A DNA stretch of 64,000 nucleotides from Burkholderia anthina (GTDB taxonomy: Bacteria; Pseudomonadota; Gammaproteobacteria; Burkholderiales; Burkholderiaceae), in NCBI RefSeq assembly GCF_001547525.1, contig NZ_CM003768.1, positions 1,922,001 through 1,986,000 of the forward strand, given 5' to 3'. The notes under the pieces are model-generated. The model made no database searches and was not told where the DNA came from. It was given only the letters and a program-made list of their open reading frames with translations. Shown here piece after piece: positions 35,819-45,725 of the stretch (the stretch's first letter is position 1; each line of letters starts with the position of its first letter). Position numbers and translations under genes: made by a program.

Positions 35819-37750
35819 GTGATCCGTTTCAATCAGTTCAGCCTTGCGCGCGGCACCAAGCCGCTGTTCGAGTCGGCCTCGTTCGTGCTCAATCCCGGCG
35901 AGAAAGCCGGCCTGATCGGCGCGAACGGCGCCGGCAAGTCGACGCTGTTTTCCGTCCTGCGCGGCGAGCTGCATTCCGACGGAGGCGATTTCTCGATGCC
36001 GCCGTCGTGGCGGATCGCCCACGTGTCGCAGGAAACGCCCGCGGTCGACCGCTCGGCGCTCGACTACACGCTCGACGGCGACACCGCGCTGCGCGAGATC
36101 GAGGCGCGCATCGCCGCCGCGTCGGCCGCGCATGACGGCGCGGCCGAAGCCGACGCGCACGCGGCGTTCGCCGATGCCGACGGCTACACCGCGCCGGCCC
36201 GCGCCGAAGCGCTGCTGCTCGGCCTCGGCTTCACGCTCGCGCAAACGCGCGAATCCGTCGCGAGCTTCTCCGGCGGCTGGCGCATGCGCCTGAACCTCGC
36301 GCAGGCGCTGATGTGCCGCTCCGATCTGCTGCTGCTCGACGAACCGACGAACCACCTCGACCTCGACGCGATCGTCTGGCTCGAAGACTGGCTGCACCGC
36401 TACGCCGGCACGCTCGTCGTGATCTCGCACGATCGCGAATTCCTCGATTCGATCTGCAACGTCACGCTGCATCTGGAAAATCGCCAGGTGAAGCGCTACG
36501 GCGGCAACTACTCGCAGTTCGAGGTGCTGCGCGCGCAGCAACTGGCGCTGCAGCAAAGCGCCTACGAAAAGCAGCAGAAGACGATCGAGCACCTGCAGAG
36601 CTTCGTCGACCGCTTCAAGGCCAAGGCGACCAAGGCCAAGCAGGCGCAAAGCCGGATGAAGGCGCTCGAGAAGATGGAGCTGATCGCGCCCGCGCACATC
36701 GCGTCGCCGTTCACGTTCGAATTCCGCACGCCCGACGCCGCGCCGAACCCGATGATGGTGATGGAGGACGTCCGCTGCGGCTACCACGCCGACGACGGAA
36801 CGGACATCCCGATCGTCGAGCGCGTCGCGCTGTCGATCCAGAACGGCCAGCGCATCGGCCTGCTCGGTGCGAACGGCCAAGGCAAGTCAACGCTGATCAA
36901 GACGCTGGCCGGCACGCTCGCGCCGCTGTCCGGGCACGTGCGCGACGGCAAGGGGCTGACGATCGGCTATTTCGCGCAGCACCAGCTCGAAACGCTGCGC
37001 GAGGACGATTCGCCGCTCGCGCACCTGGCGCGGCTCGCACCCGACACGCGCGAACAGGAATTGCGCGACTTCCTCGGCGGCTTCAATTTCTCGGGCGACA
37101 TGGCGACCAGCCCGGTCGGGCCGTTCTCGGGCGGCGAGAAAGCCCGCCTCGCGCTGGCGCTGATCATCTGGCAAAAGCCGAACCTGCTGCTGCTCGACGA
37201 ACCGACGAACCACCTCGACCTCGAAACGCGCCACGCGCTGACGATGGCGCTCGCGCAATTCGAAGGCACGCTGATCCTCGTGTCGCACGATCGCCACCTG
37301 CTGCGCGCGACGACCGACCAGTTCATGCTGGTTGCGAAGCACCGGCTGCAGCCGTTCGACGGCGACCTCGACGACTACCGCGACTGGCTGCTGCAGCATG
37401 CGGCCGAGCAACGCGCGGCCGCGAAGGCCGACAGCGCGGCAGCCGCGGGCGCCGATCCGGGCGTCAACCGCAAGGATCAGAAACGCCAGGCCGCCGAGGA
37501 GCGCCAGCGGCTGTCGCAACTGAAAAAGCCGCTGCAGAACCGCATCACGAAGCTCGAAAAGGAAATGGAAACGCTGCACGCGGAGAAAGCGCGCCTCGAC
37601 GCGTTCGTCGCCGATCCGGCGAGCTACGAGGCCGCGCGCAAGACGGAGCTGACCGACGCGATCCGCAAGCTCGGCGAAGTCACGACTCGGCTCGAGACGG
37701 TCGAGGCCGACTGGCTCGCCGTGCAGGAAGAACTCGAGCAGATCGGCTGA
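35819..37750 (+). CDS. yheS: ABC-F family ATPase, YheS-like
   Basis: Soluble ABC-F protein with two ATPase domains and no membrane part; relatives act at the ribosomal E site to rescue stalled or mis-elongating complexes. It has 643 residues from a GTG start (MIRFNQFSLARGTKPLFESA). The first Walker A, GANGAGKST, is at residues 34-42, with signature SFSGGWRMRLNLAQAL and Walker B LLLLDEPTNHLDL. The linker is rich in Lys/Gln (AKATKAKQAQSRMKALEKME). The second cassette has GANGQGKST and FSGGEKARLALAL, and the tail is a coiled coil. The pattern fits YheS better than Uup or EttA. Confidence 0.93.
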   Translation: MIRFNQFSLARGTKPLFESASFVLNPGEKAGLIGANGAGKSTLFSVLRGELHSDGGDFSMPPSWRIAHVSQETPAVDRSALDYTLDGDTALREIEARIAAASAAHDGAAEADAHAAFADADGYTAPARAEALLLGLGFTLAQTRESVASFSGGWRMRLNLAQALMCRSDLLLLDEPTNHLDLDAIVWLEDWLHRYAGTLVVISHDREFLDSICNVTLHLENRQVKRYGGNYSQFEVLRAQQLALQQSAYEKQQKTIEHLQSFVDRFKAKATKAKQAQSRMKALEKMELIAPAHIASPFTFEFRTPDAAPNPMMVMEDVRCGYHADDGTDIPIVERVALSIQNGQRIGLLGANGQGKSTLIKTLAGTLAPLSGHVRDGKGLTIGYFAQHQLETLREDDSPLAHLARLAPDTREQELRDFLGGFNFSGDMATSPVGPFSGGEKARLALALIIWQKPNLLLLDEPTNHLDLETRHALTMALAQFEGTLILVSHDRHLLRATTDQFMLVAKHRLQPFDGDLDDYRDWLLQHAAEQRAAAKADSAAAAGADPGVNRKDQKRQAAEERQRLSQLKKPLQNRITKLEKEMETLHAEKARLDAFVADPASYEAARKTELTDAIRKLGEVTTRLETVEADWLAVQEELEQIG

Positions 37751-37863
37751 ACGCGGCGCGGGCGTCGTCAGCCGATCCCTTCAGCGGCGGCGGGTACGCC
37801 GCGGCGGTCGGGGTGTCGACGCCCCACGAACCCGCCTGGCCGCGCCCCGCCCCCGGAAACGAT

Positions 37864-37892
37864 GAGGCCGGGCGCGCCGGCCCGGCCTCTTT
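37864..37892 (+). terminator. Terminator after the ABC-F gene
   Basis: Nine-base stem GAGGCCGGG / CCCGGCCTC with an 8-base loop, followed by TTTG. It lies 113 bases after the yheS stop and 63 bases before the end of the convergent small gene. Confidence 0.75.
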
Positions 37893-37952
37893 GTCACGGC
37901 TGCGTTCGACGCGGCTGCATCGGCCGGCCCTTATGCCCGCCGCACCATCCGC

Positions 37953-38219
37953 TCAGCGGCGCGGCAGCGTGTCGCGCGGCATCTGCTCGTCGTCGCTCAT
38001 CAGGTGCCGGCGCCCTTTGATCGGCCGGCGGATCGCCGCGGCGACTTCCGCTTCCGTCACGTCCTCGGACACGACCTTGCGCGCCAGCCGCCCTTCTTCG
38101 TCGATCCATTCGACGATCCGGCATCCGCCACCCCACGGCTGGCGGATCGGCTCCGACACGCGGCAGCCGCGCAGGTTGTAAAGGCGTCCGCCAGGCGCTT
38201 CCCCATACGATTTCAACAT
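37953..38219 (-). CDS. Small conserved-looking protein of unknown function
   Basis: I do not recognise this protein with certainty. The likely start MLKSYGEAPGGRLYNLRGCR at 38219 gives 88 residues; an in-frame ATG 13 codons upstream is possible. The sequence is compact and mixed in charge, with two Cys (GCRV and GGCRIVEWIDEEGRLAR), which suggests a beta-rich fold, then an acidic helix (SEDVTEAEVAAAI) and a basic Arg-rich end. There is no signal peptide or membrane segment. It may belong to a Burkholderia DUF family, but that is from memory and unverified. It sits between yheS (convergent) and radA (same strand). Confidence 0.65.
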   Translation of the reverse strand: MLKSYGEAPGGRLYNLRGCRVSEPIRQPWGGGCRIVEWIDEEGRLARKVVSEDVTEAEVAAAIRRPIKGRRHLMSDDEQMPRDTLPRR

Positions 38220-38367
38220 AGGTTCCCTTCGCATTGCGCGGTTCGACAATCCGGCCAAGGATAGGGAAAAGCGATGTCCGGCGGGTTACATCAGCCTACA
38301 TATTCTTTACAGCGAATTACGCGACAGATCGCCCGGCTCGATACGGCCCGTGCACGGGCCGGGCCGC

Positions 38368-39744
38368 TCATTCAAGATCGCGCACGCGGTCGATCGCCTG
38401 CTCGAGCCGCTCGACGGCCATCACGTTCAGCCCTTCGATCGGCTGCTTCGGCGCATTCGCCTTCGGAATCAGCGCGGACGTGAAGCCGAGCTTCGCCGCT
38501 TCGCGCAGCCGCTCCTGCCCGCGCGGGGACGGCCGGATCTCGCCCGCCAGACCCACCTCGCCGAACACGATCAGCCCTTTCGGCAGCGCCTTGTTGCGCA
38601 TCGACGAGTGAATCGCGAGCAGCACCGCGAGGTCGGCGGCCGGCTCGGTGATCTTCACGCCGCCCACCGCGTTGAGGAACACGTCCTGATCGAAGGCCGC
38701 GATGCCCGCGTGCCGGTGCAGCACCGCGAGCAGCATCGCGAGCCGGTTCTGCTCGAGGCCGACCGCGAGCCGGCGCGGGTTCGGCACGTGCGCCGTATCG
38801 ACGAGCGCCTGGATCTCGACGAGCAACGGGCGCGTGCCTTCCTGCGTGACGAGCACGCACGAGCCGGGCACGACCTGCTCGTGCTGCGACAGGAACAGCG
38901 CGGACGGGTTGGCTACGCCGCGCAGCCCGCGCTCGGTCATCGCGAACACGCCGAGCTCGTTGACCGCGCCGAAACGGTTCTTGAACGCACGCACGAGCCG
39001 GAACGACGAATGCGTGTCGCCCTCGAAGTACAGCACCGTGTCGACGATGTGCTCGAGCACGCGCGGGCCGGCAAGGTTGCCCTCCTTCGTCACGTGCCCG
39101 ACCATGATGATCGCGGTGCCCGACTGTTTCGCGATGCGCGTGAGCTGCGCCGCGCATTCGCGCACCTGCGCGACCGAACCGGGCGCCGACGTGAGCGCGT
39201 CCGAATAGACGGTCTGGATCGAGTCGATCACGGCCACGTCCGGCCGCTCCGCATCGATCGCGGCCTGGATCTTCTCGAGCTGGATCTCGGCGAGCAGCTT
39301 CAGTTCGGCCGCCGGCGCGCCGCCGTCGAGCAGCGCGAGCCGTTGCGCGCGCAACGCGATCTGCGCGGCCGATTCCTCGCCGCTGATATAGAGCGCGCGC
39401 CGCTCGCTCGCGATATCCGCGAGCGACTGCAGCAGCAGCGTCGACTTGCCGATGCCCGGATCGCCGCCGATCAGCACGACGCCGCCCGGCACCAGCCCGC
39501 CGCCCAGCACGCGGTCGAATTCGCCGATGCCGGTCGAGAAGCGCGGTACGTCGGCGGCCTCGATGTCGACGAGGCGCTGCACCGGCGCGCGCTTCGCGAG
39601 CGACTGGAAACGATGGGCGGCCGGCGACTCGGCAACCGATTCGACGAGGGTGTTCCACGCCTGGCACGACGGGCACTGGCCCTGCCATTTCGGGGTCTGT
39701 CCGCCGCACTCGCTGCAGACGTATACGGTTTTCTGTTTGGCCAC
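38368..39744 (-). CDS. radA: DNA repair protein RadA
   Basis: RecA-like ATPase that processes recombination intermediates. The GTG start at 39744 (MAKQKTVYVCSECGG) gives 458 residues; the longer frame upstream is a shadow of alr. It has an N-terminal C4 zinc finger (CSEC...CPSC, about residues 10-28) and Walker A GGDPGIGKSTLLLQ near residue 95. The RadA-specific KNRFG motif is in FKNRFGAVNELGVF (about residue 255), and the C-terminal domain is Lon-protease-like without proteolytic residues. It starts 11 bases after alr. Confidence 0.97.
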   Translation of the reverse strand: MAKQKTVYVCSECGGQTPKWQGQCPSCQAWNTLVESVAESPAAHRFQSLAKRAPVQRLVDIEAADVPRFSTGIGEFDRVLGGGLVPGGVVLIGGDPGIGKSTLLLQSLADIASERRALYISGEESAAQIALRAQRLALLDGGAPAAELKLLAEIQLEKIQAAIDAERPDVAVIDSIQTVYSDALTSAPGSVAQVRECAAQLTRIAKQSGTAIIMVGHVTKEGNLAGPRVLEHIVDTVLYFEGDTHSSFRLVRAFKNRFGAVNELGVFAMTERGLRGVANPSALFLSQHEQVVPGSCVLVTQEGTRPLLVEIQALVDTAHVPNPRRLAVGLEQNRLAMLLAVLHRHAGIAAFDQDVFLNAVGGVKITEPAADLAVLLAIHSSMRNKALPKGLIVFGEVGLAGEIRPSPRGQERLREAAKLGFTSALIPKANAPKQPIEGLNVMAVERLEQAIDRVRDLE

Positions 39745-39755
39745 GCGCGACGCCC

Positions 39756-40826
39756 TTATTCCGCTCGCACCGGCACGCGGGCAGCGACCGCGCACATCAG
39801 CTCGTAGCCGATCGTCCCGCAATGGCGCGCGACGTCGTCGATCGGCAGCGCATTGCCCCACAGCTCGACGCGCGCGCCGACGCCGGCTTGCGGGCACGGC
39901 GTCAGGTCGACGGTGATCATGTCCATCGACACGCGGCCGACGATCCGCGTGCGGATGCCGTCGACGATCACGGGCGTGCCTTCCGGCGCGACGCGCGGAT
40001 AGCCGTCCGCGTAGCCGCACGCGACGACGCCGATGCGCATCGGCGCCTGCGCGGAGAACGTCGAGCCATAGCCGATCGCCTGCCCCTTTCCGATCGTCTG
40101 CACCGCGATCAGCTCCGACGCGAGCGTCATCGCCGGCTTCAGCCCCGTGTCCGCGATGTCGGACGACAGCCCGGACGGCGACGCCCCATACAGCACGATC
40201 CCCGGCCGCACCCAGTCGAAGTGCGTATCCGGATGCCACAGCACGGCCGCCGAATTCGCGAGACTGCGCGCCCCGGCGATGTTTTCCGCGCCGCGCTCGA
40301 ACGTCGCGAGCTGCTCGGCGACGCCGCGCTCGTTGTCCGCGTCCGAAAAATGGGTCATCAACGTGATCTGGCCGATGCCGGGGCACGCGCGGGCGCGCTC
40401 CCAAGCGGCGCGGTATTTCTCCGGCACGTAACCGAGCCGGTTCATCCCGCTGTTCATCTTGAGCTGCACGTTGACGGGCTTCGACAGCCGCGCCGTTTCC
40501 AGCATCCGCATCTGCTCGTCGTTGTGCACCGTCGTGGTCAGGCTGTAGCGGTCGATCACGTCGATGTCGGTCGAGCGGAAGAAGCCTTCGAGCAGCAGGA
40601 TCGGGCCGGCCCAGCCGAGCTCGCGCAGCTTCACGGCCTCGTCGAGGTCGAGCAGGCCGAAACCGTCGGTGCCGCGCAGGCCCGGAAACACGCGGGCGAG
40701 ACCGTGGCCGTACGCGTTGGCCTTGACGACCGCCCAGACCTTGGACGGGCCGGCAAAGCGGCGGACGACGGAGAGATTGTTCGCGAGAGCGGCGGTGTGG
40801 ATGGTGGCGGAGATCGGGCGCGGCAT
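39756..40826 (-). CDS. alr: Alanine racemase
   Basis: PLP enzyme interconverting L- and D-alanine for peptidoglycan. The 356-residue protein starts [20 protein letters not shown]. The PLP lysine is Lys35 in [11 protein letters not shown], and the catalytic Tyr lies in the [20 protein letters not shown] region (about residues 252-271). It runs directly into radA and is divergent from lplT. Length and N-terminus fit the DadX/Alr family; whether it is biosynthetic or catabolic cannot be decided from sequence. Confidence 0.95.
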   Translation of the reverse strand: MPRPISATIHTAALANNLSVVRRFAGPSKVWAVVKANAYGHGLARVFPGLRGTDGFGLLDLDEAVKLRELGWAGPILLLEGFFRSTDIDVIDRYSLTTTVHNDEQMRMLETARLSKPVNVQLKMNSGMNRLGYVPEKYRAAWERARACPGIGQITLMTHFSDADNERGVAEQLATFERGAENIAGARSLANSAAVLWHPDTHFDWVRPGIVLYGASPSGLSSDIADTGLKPAMTLASELIAVQTIGKGQAIGYGSTFSAQAPMRIGVVACGYADGYPRVAPEGTPVIVDGIRTRIVGRVSMDMITVDLTPCPQAGVGARVELWGNALPIDDVARHCGTIGYELMCAVAARVPVRAE

Positions 40827-41044
40827 GGGAAATTTACGTAAAGACGCTTGCGAATCATCAGCTTACCGCGCCTTTTGAGCACCGAAGCCGACAATTTGCG
40901 GAACGATCGGGGAATCTTGCTAGTCCGAATTCGCGTATTTTCATGTTATAAAGCCGTGCGCACAACCCATTTCGAACGGAATAAGCCGATCGCATACCAG
41001 GCGGCCTACGCGGCCCTGCCGCAGCGACGAAAGCATCGCATCAG

Positions 41045-42352
41045 ATGAAAAAAGGTTTTTACACCATCATGGCCGCGCAGTTTTTTTCGTCGCTGGCCGA
41101 CAATGCGCTCCTCATCGCCGCCATCGCCCTGCTGAAAGATCTCCACGCCCCCAACTGGATGACACCGCTGCTGAAGCTGTTCTTCGTGTTGTCGTATGTG
41201 GTGTTGGCGGCGTATGTCGGTGCGTTCGCGGATTCGCGTCCGAAGGGCCGCGTGATGTTCATCACGAACTCGATCAAGGTGATCGGCTGCCTGATCATGC
41301 TGTTCGGCGCCCACCCGCTGATCGCGTACGGCATCGTCGGCTTCGGCGCGGCAGCCTACTCGCCGGCCAAGTACGGCATTCTCACCGAGCTGCTGCCGGC
41401 CGACCGGCTGGTCGCCGCGAACGGCTGGATCGAAGGCACGACCGTCAGTTCGATCATCCTCGGCACCGTGCTCGGCGGCGCGCTGATCAGCCCGCACATC
41501 GCGTCGCACGTGATCGCGCACACGCCCGCCTGGATCGGCACGCCCGCCGAAGCGGCGATGGCGATCATCATGGCGATCTACGTGGTCGCCGCTCTGTTCA
41601 ACCTGCGCATTCCCGACACGGGCGCCCGCTATCCGAAACAGGAGCGCGGCCCGGTCAAGCTGCTCACCGATTTCGCCGACTGCTTCATGGTGCTCTGGCG
41701 CGACAAGCTCGGCCAGATCTCGCTCGCGGTCACGACGCTGTTCTGGGGCGCGGGCGCGACGCTGCAGTTCATCGTGCTGAAGTGGGCCGAGGTGTCGCTC
41801 AACATGTCGCTGTCCGAAGGCGCGATCCTGCAGGCCGTGGTCGCGGTCGGCGTCGCGGCCGGCGCGATCGCCGCCGCCGCCCGGATCCCGCTGAAGAAGT
41901 CGCTGACCGTGCTGCCCGTCGGCATCATCATGGGCATCGCGGTGATGCTGATGGCGTTCTACACGCGCGACCTGTTCCCGTCGCACTGGGCCGTGCATGT
42001 CGGCCACCTGCGCCTGCCGTTCTATCTGATCGTCGCCTACATCTTCCTGATCGGCGTCGGCGCGCTGTCCGGCTACTTCGTCGTGCCGATGAATGCGCTG
42101 CTGCAGCATCGCGGCCACGTGCTGCTGTCGGCCGGCCACTCGATCGCGGTGCAGAACTTCAACGAGAACCTGTCGGTGCTCGTGATGCTGTGCCTGTATG
42201 CGGTGCTCGTGTGGCTCGACGTGCCGGTCGGCGTCGTGATCGTGCTGTTCGGCACGTTCGTCTGCCTGACGATGTGGCTCGTGATGCGCCGCCATCAGGC
42301 GAACCAGCGCCAGTTCGACTCGGTGGCGCTGATCGGCGAATCGCGGCACTGA
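41045..42352 (+). CDS. lplT: Lysophospholipid transporter LplT
   Basis: Major-facilitator protein that flips lysophospholipids into the inner leaflet for re-acylation. The 435-residue protein starts [20 protein letters not shown], an N-terminus typical of LplT, and has about twelve membrane segments. In E. coli lplT is fused or adjacent to the acyltransferase gene aas; no such gene is here, so the re-acylating partner must lie elsewhere. The 218-base region before it, shared with divergent alr, is AT-richer than its surroundings (TTATAA near 40946). Confidence 0.9.
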   Translation: MKKGFYTIMAAQFFSSLADNALLIAAIALLKDLHAPNWMTPLLKLFFVLSYVVLAAYVGAFADSRPKGRVMFITNSIKVIGCLIMLFGAHPLIAYGIVGFGAAAYSPAKYGILTELLPADRLVAANGWIEGTTVSSIILGTVLGGALISPHIASHVIAHTPAWIGTPAEAAMAIIMAIYVVAALFNLRIPDTGARYPKQERGPVKLLTDFADCFMVLWRDKLGQISLAVTTLFWGAGATLQFIVLKWAEVSLNMSLSEGAILQAVVAVGVAAGAIAAAARIPLKKSLTVLPVGIIMGIAVMLMAFYTRDLFPSHWAVHVGHLRLPFYLIVAYIFLIGVGALSGYFVVPMNALLQHRGHVLLSAGHSIAVQNFNENLSVLVMLCLYAVLVWLDVPVGVVIVLFGTFVCLTMWLVMRRHQANQRQFDSVALIGESRH

Positions 42353-42410
42353 CGCTACACTGTCCGTTTCCGTCCGCCGGCGCCGGGCCTCGAACCGGCG
42401 CATTGCCCTC

Positions 42411-43220
42411 ATGACGTATCCGATACCCAACATCCTGACGATCGCCGGCTCCGATTCGGGCGGCGGCGCGGGCATCCAGGCCGACCTGAAGACGTTTTCC
42501 GCGCTCGGCGCGTATGGCGCGAGCGTGATCACCGCGCTGACCGCGCAGAACACGCGCGGCGTGACGGGCGTGCATGCGCCGGACGCCGCCTTCGTGACAG
42601 CGCAGCTCGACGCGGTGTTCGGCGACATCCGCATCGATGCGGTCAAGATCGGGATGCTCGCGAACGCGGCGATCGTGCAGGCGGTGGCCGACGCGCTGCG
42701 CCGTTACGCGCCGCGCTTCGTCGTGCTCGACACGGTGATGATCTCGAAGAGCGCGCACGCGCTGCTCGCGCCCGATGCCGTCGACGCGCTGCGCGACACG
42801 CTGCTGCCGCTTGCGACGGTCGTCACGCCGAACCTGCCCGAGGCAGCCGCGCTGCTCAACGACGCGCCCGCCACCACCGAAGACGACATGGTCCGGCAAG
42901 GCCGGGCCTTGCTGCAGACGGGCGCACGCGCCGTACTGATGAAGGGCGGCCACCTGCCCGACGCGTCCGCGAGCCCCGACTGGCTCGTCGAAACGACGCG
43001 CACCGTGCGGCTCGACGGCACGCGCGTGCCGGTCAGCAACACGCACGGCACCGGCTGCACGCTGTCGTCGGCGATCGCGGCGCTGCTGCCGCAGCAGCCC
43101 GACCTCGAAAGCGCGGTACGTGAAGCCAAGACCTACCTGACCGGCGCAATCGTCGCGAGCGCCCACCTCGACGTCGGCCACGGCGTCGGCCCGGTCCACC
43201 ACTTTCATCGCTGGTGGTGA
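42411..43220 (+). CDS. thiD: Hydroxymethylpyrimidine/phosphomethylpyrimidine kinase ThiD
   Basis: Phosphorylates HMP and HMP-P for thiamine synthesis. The 269-residue protein starts [20 protein letters not shown], with the substrate-binding [17 protein letters not shown] motif (residues 13-29). The C-terminal ribokinase-type anion hole [17 protein letters not shown] contains the catalytic Cys/Asp region. It is not next to other thi genes, follows lplT by 58 bases, and converges with the DUF1853 gene. Confidence 0.95.
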   Translation: MTYPIPNILTIAGSDSGGGAGIQADLKTFSALGAYGASVITALTAQNTRGVTGVHAPDAAFVTAQLDAVFGDIRIDAVKIGMLANAAIVQAVADALRRYAPRFVVLDTVMISKSAHALLAPDAVDALRDTLLPLATVVTPNLPEAAALLNDAPATTEDDMVRQGRALLQTGARAVLMKGGHLPDASASPDWLVETTRTVRLDGTRVPVSNTHGTGCTLSSAIAALLPQQPDLESAVREAKTYLTGAIVASAHLDVGHGVGPVHHFHRWW

Positions 43221-43238
43221 GCGGCCGCTCGCGCGGCG

Positions 43239-44204
43239 TCAGCGATCCTGTGCGGCGAACGCCTGCGCGCGCGCCGGCCAGTCGTCGGGCACGACGAAAC
43301 CGCGCGCCGTCTCGCGCCACGTGCCGTCGCCGCTCCTTTCGTGGATCGCGATCAGGTCGGGCGCTCCGCGCGCCGCCAGCACGGCCGGCAACTCCGGTGC
43401 GCTCGCCAGCGGCTCGGGCTCGAAACCGGCGCCGGCGACGGCACGCCGCGGCGCCAGCCACGCCAGTCGCGGCAACGCGCTCCATGCGGCGCCGTCACGC
43501 TGCGCGGCCGCCCACGCCGGCCACTGCGCGTGCGTGAGCCAGAAACCGCGCGGGTGATCCGGCGCGATTTCGGCGGATACTGGCAACACCGGCGCGCCGT
43601 GCGGATGGAACAGCCAGCCCTTGATGAACATCTGCGCGTCGGACGGCGCGCCGTAGCCGAGCCGGGCAAAAGCGTCGTGCTGGCCGAGCCGCAACTGGTG
43701 GTCGAGCAGCCGGCTGCGCTTGCGGTCGAAGCGGTCGACGAGATTGGGGCCGACGAAGTCGGCGAGCGCCGCGCCGTCGCGCACCGGCGCGCACAGATAG
43801 CACTTCACCGCGAGTTCCCAGTGCAGGCGCCGGCCGTCCGGCCCATCGACCAGAAAATCGACTTCACCGAGCGTGCGGCCATTGCTGCGCAGCGGCAGAT
43901 TGGCCGCGACGAGCCGCAGCGCCGGCCCGTGCGTCAGAAAGTATTCGAGCAGGCATTCGGCGTAGCGGCCGAGCCGCGTGGGCCGGAACCCGTCGAGCGC
44001 GCGATGCAGCGGCCCGGGGTGCGCATCGAGCGCGGCAAGCCAGGCTTCGACGGCCGCTTGGCCCGCCGCATCCGGCCACGGGCGCGCGAGCGGCGCGCCC
44101 GGTACCGCGGTGAGCAGGCTCGGGCTGGCCAGCAGCCAGCCCAGATCGCGCACCGCGACGTCATGCAGCGTATCGACGAACGCGTACGCCGCGCCGGTCG
44201 TCAT
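43239..44204 (-). CDS. DUF1853-family protein
   Basis: Function unknown. The start [20 protein letters not shown] at 44204 gives 321 residues. Features that suggest the DUF1853 family: an N-terminal helical region (VRDLGWLLASPSLL), RLGRYAECLLEYFL, and the acidic-basic patch GEVDFLVDGPDGRRLHWELAVKCYL. That last patch looks like a PD-(D/E)xK nuclease core (D...ExK). The nuclease idea is inference. Its ATG overlaps the stop of the glycosylase gene as ATGA, which hints at a nucleic-acid role, but co-transcription alone is weak evidence. Confidence 0.8.
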   Translation of the reverse strand: MTTGAAYAFVDTLHDVAVRDLGWLLASPSLLTAVPGAPLARPWPDAAGQAAVEAWLAALDAHPGPLHRALDGFRPTRLGRYAECLLEYFLTHGPALRLVAANLPLRSNGRTLGEVDFLVDGPDGRRLHWELAVKCYLCAPVRDGAALADFVGPNLVDRFDRKRSRLLDHQLRLGQHDAFARLGYGAPSDAQMFIKGWLFHPHGAPVLPVSAEIAPDHPRGFWLTHAQWPAWAAAQRDGAAWSALPRLAWLAPRRAVAGAGFEPEPLASAPELPAVLAARGAPDLIAIHERSGDGTWRETARGFVVPDDWPARAQAFAAQDR

Positions 44205-45238
44205 GGCCCGGCCGGACCGTTCGCGTCGGCGCCTTGCGCACGCCGGAACGTGTCGCGCGCGAGGCACAGGTCGGCCCATGCCTTCGCCTTGTCCTGCAGG
44301 CTGCGCAACAGGTAGGCCGGGTGGTACGTGACGATCACCGGCACGCCCTCGTAAGCATGCACGCGGCCGCGCAGCGACGCGATGCTCGCGTCCGTCTTCA
44401 GCAGCGTCTGCGCCGCGAAACGGCCGAGCGCGACGATCAGCTTCGGCTTCACGAGCGCGACCTGGCGCTGCAGATACGGCTCGCAGCGCGCGACCTCGTC
44501 CGGCTCCGGATTGCGGTTGCCGGGCGGCCGGCACTTGATCACGTTCGCGATGTAGACGTTGTCGCCGCGCTTGAGCGACAGCGACTGCAGCATGTTGTCG
44601 AGCAGCTTGCCGGCCTGGCCGACGAACGGCTCGCCCTGCTTGTCCTCGTTCTCGCCCGGCGCTTCGCCGATCAGCATCCAGTCCGCTTCGCGGTCGCCGA
44701 CGCCGAATACGGTGTTGGTCCGCTTCTCGCAGAGGCGGCACAGCGTGCAGCCGGCCACGCGCTCGGCCAGCGCATCCCAGTCGAGCGCGGCGACCGGCAT
44801 GCCGGCGGGGCGCGATTCGACGGCCGGCACGGGCACGGATTCGCCCGGCGGTGCCGCGTCGAACCACGCGAAATCGTCGTCACCTGCCGGCGGCGCGTCA
44901 CCCTTCGGCGGCATCGTATCGGGCGATGCCGCCGATGCGGTCGATGCGGCCTGCGCGGGCGGGCGATCGCGATCGACGACGCCGTGCGCCGCCGGCGACT
45001 CGCGAGCCGGCACACCGCCGGCCGCGCCATGCGCGACGGCCGCGGGCGCATCGTCCCGCACCGGCGCCCGCGCGGCGCGCACCGGCCGCGCGGCCGCGAC
45101 GGCGTGACCATCGTCGGCCGTCGCGGCCTGTACGACGGCCGGCACGTCGGCGGCCGCGCCTTCGTCCGCGCGCTGCCCGCGCCGCACCCAGATTTGCGCG
45201 AGACCCAGTTCCTCGAGCACCGCTTCAGCCCACGCCAT
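44201..45238 (-). CDS. Uracil-DNA glycosylase, family 4-like, with long N-terminal extension
   Basis: Removes uracil from DNA to start base-excision repair. The protein has 345 residues starting [20 protein letters not shown]. The catalytic domain is residues 145-335: [20 protein letters not shown] (active site), four Cys positions typical of the [4Fe-4S] cluster ([24 protein letters not shown]) and the C-terminal motif TYHPAYLLR. Residues 40-140 are an Ala/Pro/Val-rich low-complexity stretch not needed for the fold. It overlaps rimI by 14 bases and DUF1853 by 4. Confidence 0.9.
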   Translation of the reverse strand: MAWAEAVLEELGLAQIWVRRGQRADEGAAADVPAVVQAATADDGHAVAAARPVRAARAPVRDDAPAAVAHGAAGGVPARESPAAHGVVDRDRPPAQAASTASAASPDTMPPKGDAPPAGDDDFAWFDAAPPGESVPVPAVESRPAGMPVAALDWDALAERVAGCTLCRLCEKRTNTVFGVGDREADWMLIGEAPGENEDKQGEPFVGQAGKLLDNMLQSLSLKRGDNVYIANVIKCRPPGNRNPEPDEVARCEPYLQRQVALVKPKLIVALGRFAAQTLLKTDASIASLRGRVHAYEGVPVIVTYHPAYLLRSLQDKAKAWADLCLARDTFRRAQGADANGPAGP

Positions 45239-45725
45239 GCGTGTCCCCCTCGTCCTTGTTCAGCGTCAGACGCATCACGATCGCGTCCTCCCGGCTGCGA
45301 TGCTTCGCCGGATAGTAATTCTTGCGCCGGCCGATCGTCACGAAGCCGAAGCGCTCGTACAGATGAATCGCGCGCGAATTGGTCGGCCGCACTTCGAGCA
45401 GCACGCCGTCGAGCCCCTCCGCGCGCGAAATGCGCACCGCCTCGCGCAGCAGCGCGAGGCCCGCGCCCGCGTGCTGCGCGGCCGGCGCGACGCACAGGTT
45501 CAGCAGATGCATCTCGTCGATCACGGGCATCAGCACGCAATAGCCGACGAGCGACCCCGTCACGTGCCGCAGGCACACGCCCAGATAGCCGTTGCGCAAC
45601 GAATCCTCGAAGTTGCCGCGGCTCCACGGAAATTCGTACGCGACGTGCTCGATCGCGACGACCTCGTCGAGATCGGCGTCCGTCATCGGCGCCAGATAGC
45701 GGTCGCTCAGCAGGACGCCCGTCAT
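45225..45725 (-). CDS. rimI: Ribosomal protein S18 alanine N-acetyltransferase RimI
   Basis: GNAT acetyltransferase for the N-terminal Ala of ribosomal protein S18. The start MTGVLLSDRYLAPMTDADLD at 45725 gives 166 residues. The acetyl-CoA loop reads VAPAAQHAGAGLALLREAV, with a core pattern of Q..G.G.; the GNAT motif B is LEVRPTNSRAIHLYERFGF. The position directly after tsaB is the classic tsaB-rimI pair. Its ATG overlaps the tsaB stop (ATGA). Confidence 0.92.
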   Translation of the reverse strand: MTGVLLSDRYLAPMTDADLDEVVAIEHVAYEFPWSRGNFEDSLRNGYLGVCLRHVTGSLVGYCVLMPVIDEMHLLNLCVAPAAQHAGAGLALLREAVRISRAEGLDGVLLEVRPTNSRAIHLYERFGFVTIGRRKNYYPAKHRSREDAIVMRLTLNKDEGDTHGVG

